Counted from the first letter of the stretch, positions 18,151 to 27,916 are shown. The stretch is DNA of 64,000 nucleotides from Psychromonas sp. SA13A (GCF_011378715.1 NZ_WTKU01000001.1:1-64000), one strand, 5' to 3'. Notes: generated from the letters alone by a model not told the origin. Numbers and translations: made by a program.

Positions 18151-18441
18151 TCATTTTAATTCAGTCATTTCACTGACATCAAATGATTCGATAGCTCCTT
18201 CAACCACGGCGCGGTATTCTGACATATGCGCATTTTCCCTATGTTTTTGCCACGCTTCTCGAGATTGCCAACATTCATAAAAAAGAAAGTGCTCAAGGTT
18301 ATTATTATTCTGGTGTAAACGATATTCCACACAGCCAGCTTCAACGAGTGTTGGGTCAATTAGTTTAATCATTTCACTTTTTACAAAGTCACGCTGCCCT
18401 TGTTTAACAATAATACTCGCAACGATAGTCAAATTTGTCAT
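18151..18441 (-). CDS. Small antibiotic-biosynthesis-monooxygenase (ABM) domain protein
   Basis: A 96-residue ferredoxin-like dimeric alpha/beta-barrel protein. TIVASIIVKQGQRDFV, LIDPTLVEAGCVEYRLHQN, FLFYECWQSREAWQKHREN and SEYRAVVEGAI match the ABM family that includes E. coli YgiN, a quinol monooxygenase. The substrate cannot be assigned. AGGATTG lies upstream of the ATG. Closeness to the hydroquinone reductase and pirin genes fits quinone metabolism. Confidence 0.85.
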   Translation of the reverse strand: MTNLTIVASIIVKQGQRDFVKSEMIKLIDPTLVEAGCVEYRLHQNNNNLEHFLFYECWQSREAWQKHRENAHMSEYRAVVEGAIESFDVSEMTELK

Positions 18442-18766
18442 TTACAATCCTTTCAATAATTGAGTTTATTAGTCGATTATCTTTGGTAAAGCATAACCAC
18501 CACGATGTTCAATCCTCCCCTTCATTTAATGCTATCAATACAAAAAAGGGATTATTCATCTTAAAACATTTTAAAATCAAATTCGTTAACTACTTATCAT
18601 TAAATAATTTATTGAGATGAATAAGAAGGTTTTATTAATCATTCTGTTGTGGTCAAATACGGGCAATATTCTATTGTAGTGATACAGTAATTTTACCACT
18701 TACAAATATTCTACCCATTTACACAAGGAGAGTGCTATCAATCACCAACAGCTTAAAAAAGCCGAA
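18442..18766. other. 325-bp intergenic region before azlC
   Basis: AT-rich DNA between two divergent genes. It should contain both promoters, but I cannot assign -35/-10 boxes with confidence. The only clear signal is AAGGAG at 18725-18730, which is spaced for a start at 18737 rather than for the ATG at 18767. A 61-codon open frame at 18435-18620 has no ribosome site or recognisable product. Confidence 0.5.
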
Positions 18767-19477
18767 ATGAAAGCAGGTTGCAAAGCTGCCATTCCATTGA
18801 TCATAGGCGCAATTCCTTTTGGTGTTTTATTTGGCACATTAGCGCCAACCAGTGGCCTTTCTGTTTGGGCAACCATGGCAATGTCACTCATTGTATTTGC
18901 AGGCTCCGCTCAATTTATTGTATTGGCATTAATTGCAGTGCAAGCACCGCTAGAGATTATTTTATTAACCACCTTTGTGGTCAATTTACGCCATCTATTA
19001 TACGCCACAGCATTAGTGCCTCGTGTAAGCCATTTACCATTTGCATTACGCACACTATTAGCCTTTGGTTTAACCGATGAAACCTTTGCTAATATGAGCC
19101 AACGTTACCAACCTGGCTCCCCATTAGGCGACGACCATCAATTTGCGCACTTCTTTTATCTGGGCTCTATGTTTAGCTTTTATATCACTTGGAGTTCAGC
19201 TACGGCAATCGGTTTAGTACTGGGTAATATCATTCCAGATATGACAAGTTGGGGATTAGAGTTTGCGATGTCTGTGACTTTCATTGGCATGGTGATCCCT
19301 TATTTAAATACGAAGGCAATGTTTAGTGCAATGTTCTGTGCAGCTATTGCTTCACTATACTTTGCTTATTTACCTAATAAATTAGGATTAATTATCAGTG
19401 CATTAATCGGGGTTTCCGCAGGTTTATCTGTTGTTCATTTTCAGAAAATGTCGATTAATCAAGGAGAGCAAGCATGA
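18767..19477 (+). CDS. azlC: Branched-chain amino acid exporter large subunit AzlC
   Basis: An inner-membrane protein of the LIV-E family; with AzlD it exports branched-chain amino acids or analogues. CKAAIPLIIGAIPFGVLFG, FAGSAQFI and NLRHLLYA are AzlC hallmarks, with about seven hydrophobic helices over 236 residues. The ATG at 18767 has no ribosome site. The reading frame is open upstream and AAGGAG at 18725 is ideally placed for an ATC codon at 18737, which would add INHQQLKKAE-like residues, so the true start may be non-standard. The stop overlaps azlD by 4 bases. Confidence 0.9.
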   Translation: MKAGCKAAIPLIIGAIPFGVLFGTLAPTSGLSVWATMAMSLIVFAGSAQFIVLALIAVQAPLEIILLTTFVVNLRHLLYATALVPRVSHLPFALRTLLAFGLTDETFANMSQRYQPGSPLGDDHQFAHFFYLGSMFSFYITWSSATAIGLVLGNIIPDMTSWGLEFAMSVTFIGMVIPYLNTKAMFSAMFCAAIASLYFAYLPNKLGLIISALIGVSAGLSVVHFQKMSINQGEQA

Positions 19478-19791
19478 ATGAGTTTTGGTTAATATTGGGA
19501 ATGTTTGTGATCACTTTTGGCATTCGCTTTGTGATGTTTGCTTTTGCAGGAAAAATTACTTTCCCTGTATGGATGCAACAATCATTAAAATTTGTTCCTC
19601 CTGCAGTCTTAACCGCAATCATAGTGCCTGCAGTGGTGATGCCTTTTGGAGAAATGGACTTCAGCTTCAGTAATGTTTATTTATTAGCCGCTATTATTAG
19701 TGTCATTATTAGCTTAGTGACAAAGAGCCTATTAAAAACCATCTTCTTTGGCATGCTAGTATTTTTGTTATTAAAGTTTTTGATGGTTTAA
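19474..19791 (+). CDS. azlD: Branched-chain amino acid exporter small subunit AzlD
   Basis: A 105-residue membrane partner of AzlC with four hydrophobic segments. GMFVITFGIRFVMFAFAGK, LKFVPPAVLTAIIVPAV and the alternating hydrophobic tail fit the AzlD family. The ATGA overlap with azlC indicates translational coupling; AAGGAGAG upstream lies within azlC. A strong terminator follows. Confidence 0.92.
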   Translation: MNEFWLILGMFVITFGIRFVMFAFAGKITFPVWMQQSLKFVPPAVLTAIIVPAVVMPFGEMDFSFSNVYLLAAIISVIISLVTKSLLKTIFFGMLVFLLLKFLMV

Positions 19792-19804
19792 AAATTGCTG
19801 TAAC

Positions 19805-19837
19805 AAAAAAACCGATGCTTTGTGGGCATCGGTTTTT
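19805..19837. terminator. Terminator between azlD and recA
   Basis: AAAAAACCGATGC and GCATCGGTTTTT pair around TTTGTGG. The A and T flanks make it usable in both directions for the convergent azlD and recA transcripts. Confidence 0.9.
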
Positions 19838-19891
19838 ATTTATCGCGAGTTAGTCGCTGTTAACCAGTAACTTATTAAATCATTAAGCTAG

Positions 19892-20938
19892 TTACTCAGG
19901 TGCTTCTGTTTCAACTTCTTTTGATTCTGGTTTCAAGTCAGGTTTTGCTAATAATATTTCACGTAACTTAGCATCTAACTCTTTAGCAGCAGCTGGATTT
20001 TCATCTAAGAATTTACATGCATTAGTTTTACCTTGGCCAATTTTATTACCATTATATGAATACCAAGATCCTGATTTTTCGACTAGTTCTTGCTTAACGC
20101 CTAGATCAATCAACTCACCGTAATTATTAATACCTTGTCCATATAAAATTTGGAACTCAGCTTGTTTAAACGGAGGTGATACTTTGTTTTTAACTACTTT
20201 AACGCGTGTTTCATTACCCGTTATCTCATCGCCATTTTTAACCGCACCAATACGACGGATATCTAAACGAACTGAAGCATAGAATTTTAAAGCGTTACCA
20301 CCGGTAGTTGTTTCTGGGTTACCAAACATCACACCAATTTTCATACGAATTTGGTTAATAAAGATAACCATAGTATTGGTTTGCTTGATATTACCCGTTA
20401 ATTTACGTAATGCTTGAGACATTAAACGTGCTTGAAGACCCATGTGTGAATCACCCATGTCTCCTTCAATTTCAGCTTTTGGTGTTAAGGCTGCAACAGA
20501 ATCGACAATCACAACACCCACTGCGCCAGAGCGAACTAACATGTCGCATATTTCTAATGCTTGCTCACCCGTATCTGGCTGTGAGATAAGAAGGTCGTCT
20601 ACATTAACGCCTAATTTTCTTGCATAGCTTGGGTCGAGTGCATGCTCTGCATCGATAAATGCACAGGTTTTACCTTGTTTTTGTGCTTCAGCAATAACTT
20701 GTAATGTTAGCGTCGTTTTACCAGAGCTTTCTGGTCCGTAAATTTCAACAACACGTCCGTAAGGTAAGCCGCCTATGCCTAGCGCAACATCTAAACCTAA
20801 TGAGCCAGTTGAAACAGATTCAATTTCCATTGCTGCTGCACCGTCTCCCAGACGCATGATTGAACCTTTACCAAATTGTTTCTCAATTTGGCCTAATGCC
20901 GCCGCTAATGCTTTATCTTTATTCGCGTCCTGACTCAT
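19892..20938 (-). CDS. recA: Recombinase RecA
   Basis: ATP-dependent DNA strand-exchange protein and co-protease for LexA. Walker A is GPESSGKTT, Walker B and neighbours are [12 protein letters not shown] and [10 protein letters not shown], loop L1 is [10 protein letters not shown] and loop L2 is [20 protein letters not shown]. 348 residues, with an acidic C-terminus. GGAGAG precedes the ATG. Two LexA-like boxes overlap the -35/-10 at 20967-21008, so SOS control is expected. It is followed upstream by pncC in the same orientation, the usual pncC-recA arrangement. Confidence 0.98.
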   Translation of the reverse strand: MSQDANKDKALAAALGQIEKQFGKGSIMRLGDGAAAMEIESVSTGSLGLDVALGIGGLPYGRVVEIYGPESSGKTTLTLQVIAEAQKQGKTCAFIDAEHALDPSYARKLGVNVDDLLISQPDTGEQALEICDMLVRSGAVGVVIVDSVAALTPKAEIEGDMGDSHMGLQARLMSQALRKLTGNIKQTNTMVIFINQIRMKIGVMFGNPETTTGGNALKFYASVRLDIRRIGAVKNGDEITGNETRVKVVKNKVSPPFKQAEFQILYGQGINNYGELIDLGVKQELVEKSGSWYSYNGNKIGQGKTNACKFLDENPAAAKELDAKLREILLAKPDLKPESKEVETEAPE

Positions 20939-20966
20939 ATTCTCTCCAGTGATGTTCTATAATTTA

Positions 20967-20982
20967 CTGTATATTTATGCAG
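20967..20982. promoter_or_regulatory. LexA-like box (proximal) of recA
   Basis: CTGTATATTTATGCAG fits the LexA consensus with one mismatch. It lies 20 bp from the other box (centre to centre) and covers the probable transcription start. Confidence 0.65.
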
Positions 20983-21008
20983 TATACTGATCATTTATAC
21001 AGTATCAA
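20981..21008 (-). promoter_or_regulatory. recA promoter
   Basis: On the minus strand: -35 TTGATA (21008-21003), 16-base spacer, -10 TATACT (20986-20981). One LexA-like box fills the spacer and another overlaps the region just downstream. Confidence 0.75.
20987..21002. promoter_or_regulatory. LexA box (distal) of recA
   Basis: CTGATCATTTATACAG fits CTGT-N8-ACAG with one mismatch. It occupies exactly the spacer between the recA -35 and -10 elements, an effective repression position. Confidence 0.75.
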
Positions 21009-21017
21009 GTGTTTTTA

Positions 21018-21518
21018 TTAAAAATTTGTTTCTATATTATCGATTAACCCTAATAAAGCTAAACGAATGGCTTGAGTTCTGACCTCTGAACGATCACCCA
21101 CAAATAAATAGGTTTCCGTTTTGTGACCACTGTGTGCGTTATACCAAGCAATGCATACAGTACCAACAGGTTTTTCATCGCTTCCACCATCAGGCCCAGC
21201 AATACCACTTATCGCAACGGCAATATCAGCATCAGAATTTTTCACGGCACCAATCGCCATCGCATTAACTACTTCTTTTGAAACGGCGCCAAACTCATCA
21301 ATCAGACCGGCATCTACGCCCAGCATTTGTGTTTTAGCACCATTACTGTAAGTCACAAAACTACGATCAAACCACAGCGAACTTCCAGAAATTTCTGTAA
21401 TAGCGTATGCTACGCCACCACCGGTACAGGATTCTGCAGTGGTCGCAATTAAACCTGCATTAGTGAGTTTTTCTCCTAATACTTGCGCCAATTCTTTAAC
21501 GGTTTTTTCAGTAAACAT
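21018..21518 (-). CDS. pncC: Nicotinamide-nucleotide amidase (CinA C-terminal domain)
   Basis: Deamidates NMN to nicotinic acid mononucleotide in the pyridine-nucleotide salvage cycle. The 166-residue protein is the stand-alone CinA-C domain. TTAESCTGGGVAYAIT, SNGAKTQMLGV, GAVSKEVVNAMA and SGIAGPDGGSDEKPVGTVCIA contain the catalytic residues and family signature. It lies upstream of recA on the same strand, a conserved pairing, but the recA promoter separates them. It is divergent from mutS. Confidence 0.94.
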   Translation of the reverse strand: MFTEKTVKELAQVLGEKLTNAGLIATTAESCTGGGVAYAITEISGSSLWFDRSFVTYSNGAKTQMLGVDAGLIDEFGAVSKEVVNAMAIGAVKNSDADIAVAISGIAGPDGGSDEKPVGTVCIAWYNAHSGHKTETYLFVGDRSEVRTQAIRLALLGLIDNIETNF

Positions 21519-21561
21519 AATTTTCCGCCTTTTTTAGAAATAGTTATTAAGTGTATTCATT

Positions 21562-24171
21562 ATGAAGCCAACAGCGCAAGAATTAAAACAACATACTCCG
21601 ATGATGCAACAGTTTTTAACCTTAAAAAGTGAAGTGCCAGACACCTTACTCTTTTATCGCATGGGTGACTTCTACGAACTGTTTTTCGATGACGCTCGTA
21701 AAGCCTCTCAGTTATTAGGTATTTCCCTCACTCAACGCGGTAAAACCGGCGGTAATGCAATCCCTATGGCCGGCGTTCCCTACCATAGTGTGGAAGGTTA
21801 TTTAGCAAAGCTAATTGCGCTCGGTGAATCGATTGCAATTTGTGAACAAATTGGCGATCCAGCAACCAGTAAAGGACCTGTTGAACGTAAGATTGTACGT
21901 ATCATCACCCCTGGTACGATCACCGATGAAGCATTATTGGATGATAAACAAGATAATTTATTATGTTCAGTTTATCAGCAAGGCGACACCTTTGGTATTG
22001 CTTCCTTAGATATTGGTAGTGGCCGTTTTATTGTTAATGAAGTTAATAAAACTGAATCACTGCAAGCTGAAATACAGCGCCTCAACCCAGCAGAGCTACT
22101 GTACCCAGATAATTTTGAATGTGTTGATTTAATTGAGCACTTACCCACTATTCGCCGTCGCCCTGAATGGGAGTTTGAATTAGGTACCTGTAAAAATATC
22201 TTAACTCAACAACTCGGCACCAAGGACTTAGTGGGTTTTGGTATTGAAAAAGCACATTTTGCTATTTGTGCTGCAGGTGCATTATTACAGTACTTAAAAG
22301 ATACACAACGTACTGTATTGACACATATTCAGTCGATCACATTAGAGCAAAGCACAGATACGGTTATTTTAGATGCGGCGACACGTCGTAATTTAGAACT
22401 GACCTTTAACCTAGCTGGCGGTACTGATAATACCCTGGCGCAAGTACTAGATACCACAGTAACCCCGATGGGTAGCCGTTTATTAAAACGTTGGATCCAC
22501 CAGCCGATTCGTAATTTAACGGTGCTCAACTACCGTCAAACCATGATCCAAACGCTAATGGATTTCGACTTAACCGACGCACTTTCAATACCACTTAAAC
22601 AAATTGGTGATATTGAACGAGTGATTGCTCGCCTTGCGTTACGTTCTGCTCGTCCGCGCGATTTGACACGTTTACGCTGTGCTTTCTCTTTACTGCCTGA
22701 GTTACAACACTTAATCACGCAATTACCTCAAGATCTAGTAGCTGACCTTAGCGAAGAGATGGGTAACTACCCTGAGTTATTGAATCTATTAGAAACGGCT
22801 GTTATTGATAATCCACCGGTATTGATTAGAGATGGGGGCGTGATCAAGGAAGGTTACAACAGTGAGCTAGATCATTGGCGCAACTTATCTAAAGGTGCAA
22901 CAGACTATTTAGAAGCACTAGAAAAACGTGAACGAGAAAGCACCGGTATCAGCACTTTAAAAGTTGGCTATAATCGTGTCCACGGCTATTTTATTGAAAT
23001 AAGTCGCAGCCAATCGGCACATGTGCCTGAACATTATGTACGCCGCCAAACCCTTAAAGGGGCAGAACGTTACATTATCGCCGAACTAAAAGAACATGAA
23101 GAAAAAGTGTTATCAAGCCAAGGTAAAGCGCTAGCGTTAGAAAAACAGCTTTATGAACAACTGATTGATCTATTACTACCACATTTAAAAAGTCTGCAAT
23201 TTACCGCTAAATCTTTAGCCGAGTTGGATGTATTAAACACCTTAACTGAGCGTGCATTAACGTTAAATTATGTGCGCCCTGTTTTGCAGCAACAAAGTGG
23301 AATTGAAATAGAAGAAGGCCGCCACCCCGTCGTTGAGCAAGTGAGTAAAACGCCATTTATAGCCAACCCTGTTAACTTGCATCAACAACGACGTATGTTG
23401 ATCATTACCGGCCCTAATATGGGTGGTAAATCAACCTATATGCGTCAAGTTGCGTTAATGGTGTTAATGGCACACATTGGTAGTTTCATTCCTGCACAAA
23501 GTGCAACAATTGGTCCGATTGATCGTATCTTTACACGTATTGGCGCTTCCGATGACCTCGCCAGTGGTCGTTCAACCTTTATGGTAGAAATGACCGAGAC
23601 AGCTAATATCTTACATAATGCAACGCCCAACTCATTAGTGTTAATGGATGAAATTGGTCGTGGTACGAGTACCTTTGATGGTTTGTCTTTAGCTTGGGCT
23701 TGTGCTGAACAATTAGCACAAAAAATCCAGGCCTATACCTTATTCGCAACGCACTATTTTGAGTTAACACGCTTACCTGAAACTATTCCTGAATTAGTTA
23801 ATGTGCATCTAGATGCCGTTGAGCATGGTGATAGTATTGCGTTTTTACATGCTTTACAGGAAGGCGCTGCAAATAAAAGTTATGGATTACAAGTTGCCGC
23901 ATTAGCAGGTGTACCTAAATCAGTATTAGATAATGCGAAGAAAAAGTTACAGCAGTTAGAAGCTTCTTCACTCCAATCGCAACAACAAGCACAACTTAAC
24001 TCTCAGGCGTTAGTCGAAAGTAATGCAGAGCAAGCGTCGGTGCAATGTAGTTTAGACTTTTCACAGCCAGAGCCTCATCAAGCTATCACTTTATTGACCA
24101 GCTTAGATCCGGATGATTTAACCCCAAAACAAGCGTTGGCAATGCTTTATCAGCTGAAAGAGCAGCTTTAA
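21562..24171 (+). CDS. mutS: DNA mismatch repair protein MutS
   Basis: Binds mismatches and insertion/deletion loops and recruits MutL. The mismatch-wedging motif is [13 protein letters not shown] (Phe-x-Glu). Connector, lever and clamp domains fill the middle. The ATPase has Walker [11 protein letters not shown], the [17 protein letters not shown] loop, Walker [16 protein letters not shown] and the ATHYFELT switch. The C-terminal tail [15 protein letters not shown] is the dimer/tetramer segment. 869 residues is a normal length. It is monocistronic, followed by a terminator at 24248. Confidence 0.98.
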   Translation: MKPTAQELKQHTPMMQQFLTLKSEVPDTLLFYRMGDFYELFFDDARKASQLLGISLTQRGKTGGNAIPMAGVPYHSVEGYLAKLIALGESIAICEQIGDPATSKGPVERKIVRIITPGTITDEALLDDKQDNLLCSVYQQGDTFGIASLDIGSGRFIVNEVNKTESLQAEIQRLNPAELLYPDNFECVDLIEHLPTIRRRPEWEFELGTCKNILTQQLGTKDLVGFGIEKAHFAICAAGALLQYLKDTQRTVLTHIQSITLEQSTDTVILDAATRRNLELTFNLAGGTDNTLAQVLDTTVTPMGSRLLKRWIHQPIRNLTVLNYRQTMIQTLMDFDLTDALSIPLKQIGDIERVIARLALRSARPRDLTRLRCAFSLLPELQHLITQLPQDLVADLSEEMGNYPELLNLLETAVIDNPPVLIRDGGVIKEGYNSELDHWRNLSKGATDYLEALEKRERESTGISTLKVGYNRVHGYFIEISRSQSAHVPEHYVRRQTLKGAERYIIAELKEHEEKVLSSQGKALALEKQLYEQLIDLLLPHLKSLQFTAKSLAELDVLNTLTERALTLNYVRPVLQQQSGIEIEEGRHPVVEQVSKTPFIANPVNLHQQRRMLIITGPNMGGKSTYMRQVALMVLMAHIGSFIPAQSATIGPIDRIFTRIGASDDLASGRSTFMVEMTETANILHNATPNSLVLMDEIGRGTSTFDGLSLAWACAEQLAQKIQAYTLFATHYFELTRLPETIPELVNVHLDAVEHGDSIAFLHALQEGAANKSYGLQVAALAGVPKSVLDNAKKKLQQLEASSLQSQQQAQLNSQALVESNAEQASVQCSLDFSQPEPHQAITLLTSLDPDDLTPKQALAMLYQLKEQL

Positions 24172-24247
24172 TTTTTATCATTATTTTTATTTCTGATAGA
24201 GAACAGGTGCTTAATAAAAAATGTTAAACAGCTAACCATTAAAATAT

Positions 24248-24280
24248 AGCGGAGTGTTTAATCACACTCTGCTTTTTCTT
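24248..24280 (+). terminator. Intrinsic terminator after mutS
   Basis: AGCGGAGTG and CACTCTGCT pair (one G-T) around an 8-base loop, followed by TTTTTC and a T-rich stretch. Confidence 0.8.
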
Positions 24281-24297
24281 TATTATTTCCCCTTTTC

Positions 24298-24332
24298 ACT
24301 TATTACTTATTACTTATTACTTATTACTTATC
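24298..24332 (+). repeat. 7-bp tandem repeat (ACTTATT x5)
   Basis: Five head-to-tail copies of ACTTATT, the last ending in C. This is a microsatellite-like tract in non-coding DNA that is likely to vary in copy number by slippage. Confidence 0.9.
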
Positions 24333-24543
24333 AGCTCGCACCAATCACCCTGCCCTTTTTAAAACCCGAATAAAATCTCTATCTATTATAATTTTCAAAT
24401 CAATAATCATCATTATTTTAAAATTAACGAATTTTTTATGACAACTGAAATATTTCTGTAACAAAACTCTGTTCTAATCGGCGCATTAACAAAATACATA
24501 ACCTTTGTGCACTAAATAGCTTCCTAATAATAGGCTTAATAAA

Positions 24544-25683
24544 ATGAATAATGAAAATAACAACAGTACTTTAAAACAACTAATTAATTGGTCTACGGTG
24601 ATCTTTTTAGTCTATTGCATGTTAGTTGCCGTGAGCACGGTTAGCAGCGGGTTTAAATTATTTTCAGGGGGCGCTGCAGGGGCTGAAGAGATATTTCAAT
24701 TTGCAAGTAACCCACTTGTTGCCTTGATTCTAGGCACACTAGCAACAGCATTAGTACAATCATCTTCTACCGTCACAGCTGTAACCGTTGGTTTAGTGGC
24801 CGGTGGTTTACCCGTTTCAATTGCAATCCCATTAATCATGGGGGCTAACATCGGCACCACGATCACTAACTCTATTGTATCCATCGGACACGTGCGTGAT
24901 AAGGAAGACTTCAAACGTGCTTTTAGTGCAGCAACAGTACATGACTTTTTTAACTTAATTGCAGTGCTTATATTCTTACCGCTTGAATTGATGTTTGGTT
25001 TATTAGAAAAAATGGCCGGTGCCGCATCACATTTATTGGTTGGTAGCGCGGATATGTCGCTTAAAGGTTTTAACTTTATGAAACCTTTAACAAAACCAGG
25101 CGTGAACCTAATTTCAGATATGGCTTCTATTATTCCAGGGAAAATGGCCGGTATTGCAATGGTCATTGCTGGCGTTGCACTTATCTTATTCTCAGTCGCT
25201 TTCTTAGGTAAAGTACTGAAAAAAGTATTAGTGGGTAGAGCAAAATCCATCTTGCATAATGCTTTAGGTAAAGGTCCTATTGCAGGTATCAGTTCAGGCG
25301 CCTTAATGACAGTGATGGTGCAATCATCATCAACGACTACTAGCTTAATGATCCCATTAGCGGGTAGCGGCATGTTCACCACCCGTCAAATATACCCTTT
25401 CACACTAGGTGCAAATATCGGTACAACAATCACCGCATTATTAGCAGCCACAGCTATCTCAGGCCCAATGGCCGAAGCTGCGTTAACTATTGCCCTAGTG
25501 CATTTCCTATTTAACTTCTTAGCAGTCGTGGTCATCTACGGAATTCCATTCCTACGTGAACTACCGTTAAAAGGTGCAGAGAAACTGGCTCAAGTGGGCA
25601 CAGAAAATAAACTCCTCGCCTTTGGGTATGTTATTGGCACCTTCTTTATCTTACCCGGCTTAATTTTAGTTGGTGTACGTTAA
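24544..25683 (+). CDS. Na+/phosphate symporter (NptA/PNaS family)
   Basis: An inner-membrane sodium-coupled phosphate importer. The two inverted repeats of the family are plain: ALVQSSSTVTAVTVGLV with GANIGTTITNSIVS, and TVMVQSSSTTTSLMIPL with GANIGTTITALLA. The 379 residues have about eight or nine membrane spans and lack the C-terminal PhoU-like domain of larger homologues, resembling Vibrio NptA. It appears to be monocistronic with its own terminator at 25741. The two-component system downstream may or may not regulate it. Confidence 0.9.
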   Translation: MNNENNNSTLKQLINWSTVIFLVYCMLVAVSTVSSGFKLFSGGAAGAEEIFQFASNPLVALILGTLATALVQSSSTVTAVTVGLVAGGLPVSIAIPLIMGANIGTTITNSIVSIGHVRDKEDFKRAFSAATVHDFFNLIAVLIFLPLELMFGLLEKMAGAASHLLVGSADMSLKGFNFMKPLTKPGVNLISDMASIIPGKMAGIAMVIAGVALILFSVAFLGKVLKKVLVGRAKSILHNALGKGPIAGISSGALMTVMVQSSSTTTSLMIPLAGSGMFTTRQIYPFTLGANIGTTITALLAATAISGPMAEAALTIALVHFLFNFLAVVVIYGIPFLRELPLKGAEKLAQVGTENKLLAFGYVIGTFFILPGLILVGVR

Positions 25684-25740
25684 TAACAAGCTTAAGTTTT
25701 AAATAGTAATTAATCTCTAAAAAAATCTGCATATATTTAC

Positions 25741-25767
25741 AAGCGACTCAATGAGTCGCTTTTTTTG
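25741..25767 (+). terminator. Intrinsic terminator after Na/Pi symporter
   Basis: AAGCGACTC, loop AAT, GAGTCGCTT form a 9-bp perfect stem followed by TTTTTT. The stem sequence is nearly the same as the terminator at 13601. Confidence 0.92.
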
Positions 25768-25913
25768 TGTCATCACCTACCAAGCTACACTACTTCACAA
25801 CGTCAATCATCATAAAAACTAATTGTTTGGTCTTAACCATCTATTAACCTTACAATTGTTATCGTATTTACCTCAAGTAAAGTTCTACCGATTACACAAA
25901 TGAAGGAATAATC

Positions 25914-26621
25914 ATGGATTCAGATAAGTTGCAATTATTATTAGTAGAAGATGATATTGACTTGGCAACCGCTGTGATTGATTACTTTGAATTAGAAAAT
26001 ATTCAATGTGACCATGCCACCAATGGCTTGTCAGGTTTTAATCTGATCACAACAAACAATTACGATGTCGTTATTTTAGACTTAAATATGCCTAAAATGA
26101 ATGGTTTAGAAGTTTGTGAAAAACTCAGAACACAGGGCATTGATGTGCCTATATTAATGCTCACAGCAAAAGATACATTGGATGATAAATTGCAAGGTTT
26201 CTCCAAAGGAGCCGATGATTATTTGGTGAAACCTTTTGCGATGGAAGAGTTAATTGTGAGAGTACAGGTATTATCTCGTCGACGTAGTGGGCAAGTTAAA
26301 ATGCTCAATGTTTGTGGTTTAGAATTAAATGCCAAACAACAAACCGCCTCACGTGACGGCATACCCTTAAAATTATCCCCTATCAGCTTTAAAATTTTAG
26401 AAACATTAATGCTTGCTAGTCCCAACCCAGTAAGTAGAGAAAAGTTAGTACAAAGTGTTTGGGGCGACCATCAGCCTGATAGTAATAGCTTAAAAGTACA
26501 CATGTACAACTTAAGAAAATCGGTGGATGGTAAAAGCGATAATGACAATACCAATACAAACAAAACAAAATTAATCCATACGCTTGTTGGCCATGGTTTT
26601 GTTTTAAAAAGTGAGCAGTAG
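25914..26621 (+). CDS. OmpR-family response regulator
   Basis: A DNA-binding response regulator of 235 residues. The receiver domain has the acidic pair in VEDDID, phospho-acceptor Asp56 in VVILDLNMPKMNG, Thr in LMLTAKD and Lys in YLVKPFAMEEL. The C-terminal OmpR winged helix follows (ISFKILETLM, SREKLVQSVWGDHQPDSNSLKVHMYNLRKSVD). It contains an Asn/Asp-rich linker (SDNDNTNTNKTK) inside the wing. AAGGAATA lies upstream of the ATG. It is co-transcribed with the histidine kinase 2 bases downstream. The signal is unknown. Confidence 0.93.
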   Translation: MDSDKLQLLLVEDDIDLATAVIDYFELENIQCDHATNGLSGFNLITTNNYDVVILDLNMPKMNGLEVCEKLRTQGIDVPILMLTAKDTLDDKLQGFSKGADDYLVKPFAMEELIVRVQVLSRRRSGQVKMLNVCGLELNAKQQTASRDGIPLKLSPISFKILETLMLASPNPVSREKLVQSVWGDHQPDSNSLKVHMYNLRKSVDGKSDNDNTNTNKTKLIHTLVGHGFVLKSEQ

Positions 26622-26623
26622 TA

Positions 26624-27877
26624 ATGAAAATAATCCCGAGCCTCAAGTTATATTTTTTCGCCATGATGCTAGTGGCCGGAGTTACGACAATTTCAATTAT
26701 GTCTTTTGTTAGTTATAAATACTTTGTTTACGGTGTTAATATTGCGATGAGTGACTCGATGCGATCAATTGCTAATATTGAAAATGTTTCCGAAGGAAAT
26801 CCAATCAGTATTAATGACTTTGTGGTCGCTAATAGATGGCAAGATTTGCCTAGTATTATTCAAGAAAAATTAGATCCGAACGATATAAAAGAAAATGAGC
26901 TATTGAAAGCGATGGATGGCATGCCTCCTTTTACGCCTCCTATAGCGGTTTACTTTGCTATAAAATTGAATGTTGATGGCCAAGTGCGTTTTATCTCAAC
27001 AATTTTTACAACGAAGGATCAACCTAACACAGGGTTTGATGGCCCCCCTCCTTTCATAAACCTATTAATAATTGCATTGTCTGTCATGGCACTATTTACT
27101 TTAACGCCTTATCTGATTTTACATAAAGTAGCTAATCCAGTAGAAAAGCTAATGCTTTGGGCTAAGCAATTAAATAAAAAACAATTGTCTCTTCCTGCAC
27201 CTGATTTTCATTATAGTGAACTGAATAGCTTAGCGAAGATTGTGCAATCGAGTTTACAATCAGTACAAACAAGTTTAAAACGAGAAAAACGCTTTTTAGG
27301 TTATGCTAGCCATGAATTACGCACGCCTATAGCCGTTACACGCACAAATGCTGAATTACTGCGAAAAATGATATCGAAAGGTATTAGTAGTGAAAAACAA
27401 CTGCTTGTATTAGATCGTATTGAGCGAGCAAGTATTACCATGACAGATTTAACCGAAACACTATTGTGGTTAAACCGCCAACCCGATAAATCTATTCCAG
27501 TTAAATCAATTTCATTGGGTTTAATGACACAGCAATTATTAGAACAACTTACTTATTTATTGAATGGTAAAAATGTAGATGTCACGATTGAAACTGATAT
27601 CAGTATCCATTCTTTACCTGAGGCGCTGTGTCAAATTGTGATCACTAATATCATTAGAAATGCTTTACAGCATACTCAAGAAGGCACTATAACGATCAAG
27701 CAATCTAAGAGCCACCTCGTGATCAATAATCAAAATATTCGTGATGATAAACATGAGGATGAGCTGGGTTTTGGCTTAGGGTTAGAGTTAACCGAGAAAC
27801 TAGTTCAGCACTATGGCTGGCAATATGAGAATGTTGCAACCGCTAATGGGCGTCATGTAGAAATTAACTTTAGATGA
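26624..27877 (+). CDS. Sensor histidine kinase
   Basis: The membrane partner of the preceding regulator, 417 residues. Two transmembrane helices (about residues 8-30 and 145-170) flank a periplasmic domain of about 115 residues that is rich in Pro and Phe near its end (DGPPPFINL). The HisKA phosphorylation site is GYASHELRTPIAVTR. The ATPase domain has the N box TNIIRNALQHT and a single G box GFGLGLEL; the canonical DxGxG motif between them is hard to see, so the ATP lid may be short. It is most like the compact sensors of OmpR-type pairs. The ligand is unknown. Confidence 0.88.
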   Translation: MKIIPSLKLYFFAMMLVAGVTTISIMSFVSYKYFVYGVNIAMSDSMRSIANIENVSEGNPISINDFVVANRWQDLPSIIQEKLDPNDIKENELLKAMDGMPPFTPPIAVYFAIKLNVDGQVRFISTIFTTKDQPNTGFDGPPPFINLLIIALSVMALFTLTPYLILHKVANPVEKLMLWAKQLNKKQLSLPAPDFHYSELNSLAKIVQSSLQSVQTSLKREKRFLGYASHELRTPIAVTRTNAELLRKMISKGISSEKQLLVLDRIERASITMTDLTETLLWLNRQPDKSIPVKSISLGLMTQQLLEQLTYLLNGKNVDVTIETDISIHSLPEALCQIVITNIIRNALQHTQEGTITIKQSKSHLVINNQNIRDDKHEDELGFGLGLELTEKLVQHYGWQYENVATANGRHVEINFR

Positions 27878-27883
27878 TCTAAA

Positions 27884-27916
27884 AAACCGCAGTGAGTAAT
27901 TTACTAACTGCGGTTT
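27884..27916. terminator. Bidirectional hairpin between kinase and mazG-like genes
   Basis: AAACCGCAGT and ACTGCGGTTT form a 10-bp perfect stem with an AT-rich 13-base loop and A/T flanks, between convergent genes. Confidence 0.75.

Larger units (their letters stand above)
24172..24543. other. Intergenic region mutS to Na/Pi symporter
   Basis: 372 bases holding the mutS terminator (24248-24280), a 7-bp tandem repeat (24298-24332) and an AT-rich promoter region for the symporter. Two CTGT-containing segments near 24453-24472 recall a Pho box, but their 13-base spacing does not fit the 11-base repeat. Confidence 0.6.

Noticed and set aside
18435-18620. 61-codon open frame before azlC
   Set aside because: It overlaps the start of the ABM gene on the opposite strand, has no ribosome site and low-complexity content.
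24453-24472. Pho-box-like CTGT repeats before the Na/Pi symporter
   Set aside because: The two CTGT units are 13 bases apart instead of 11 and the remaining positions do not match, so PhoB control is not supported.
24696-25382. 228-codon open frame on the minus strand
   Set aside because: It is antisense to the Na/Pi symporter, whose duplicated QSSST motifs show that the plus strand is coding; the antisense product is a codon-bias shadow.
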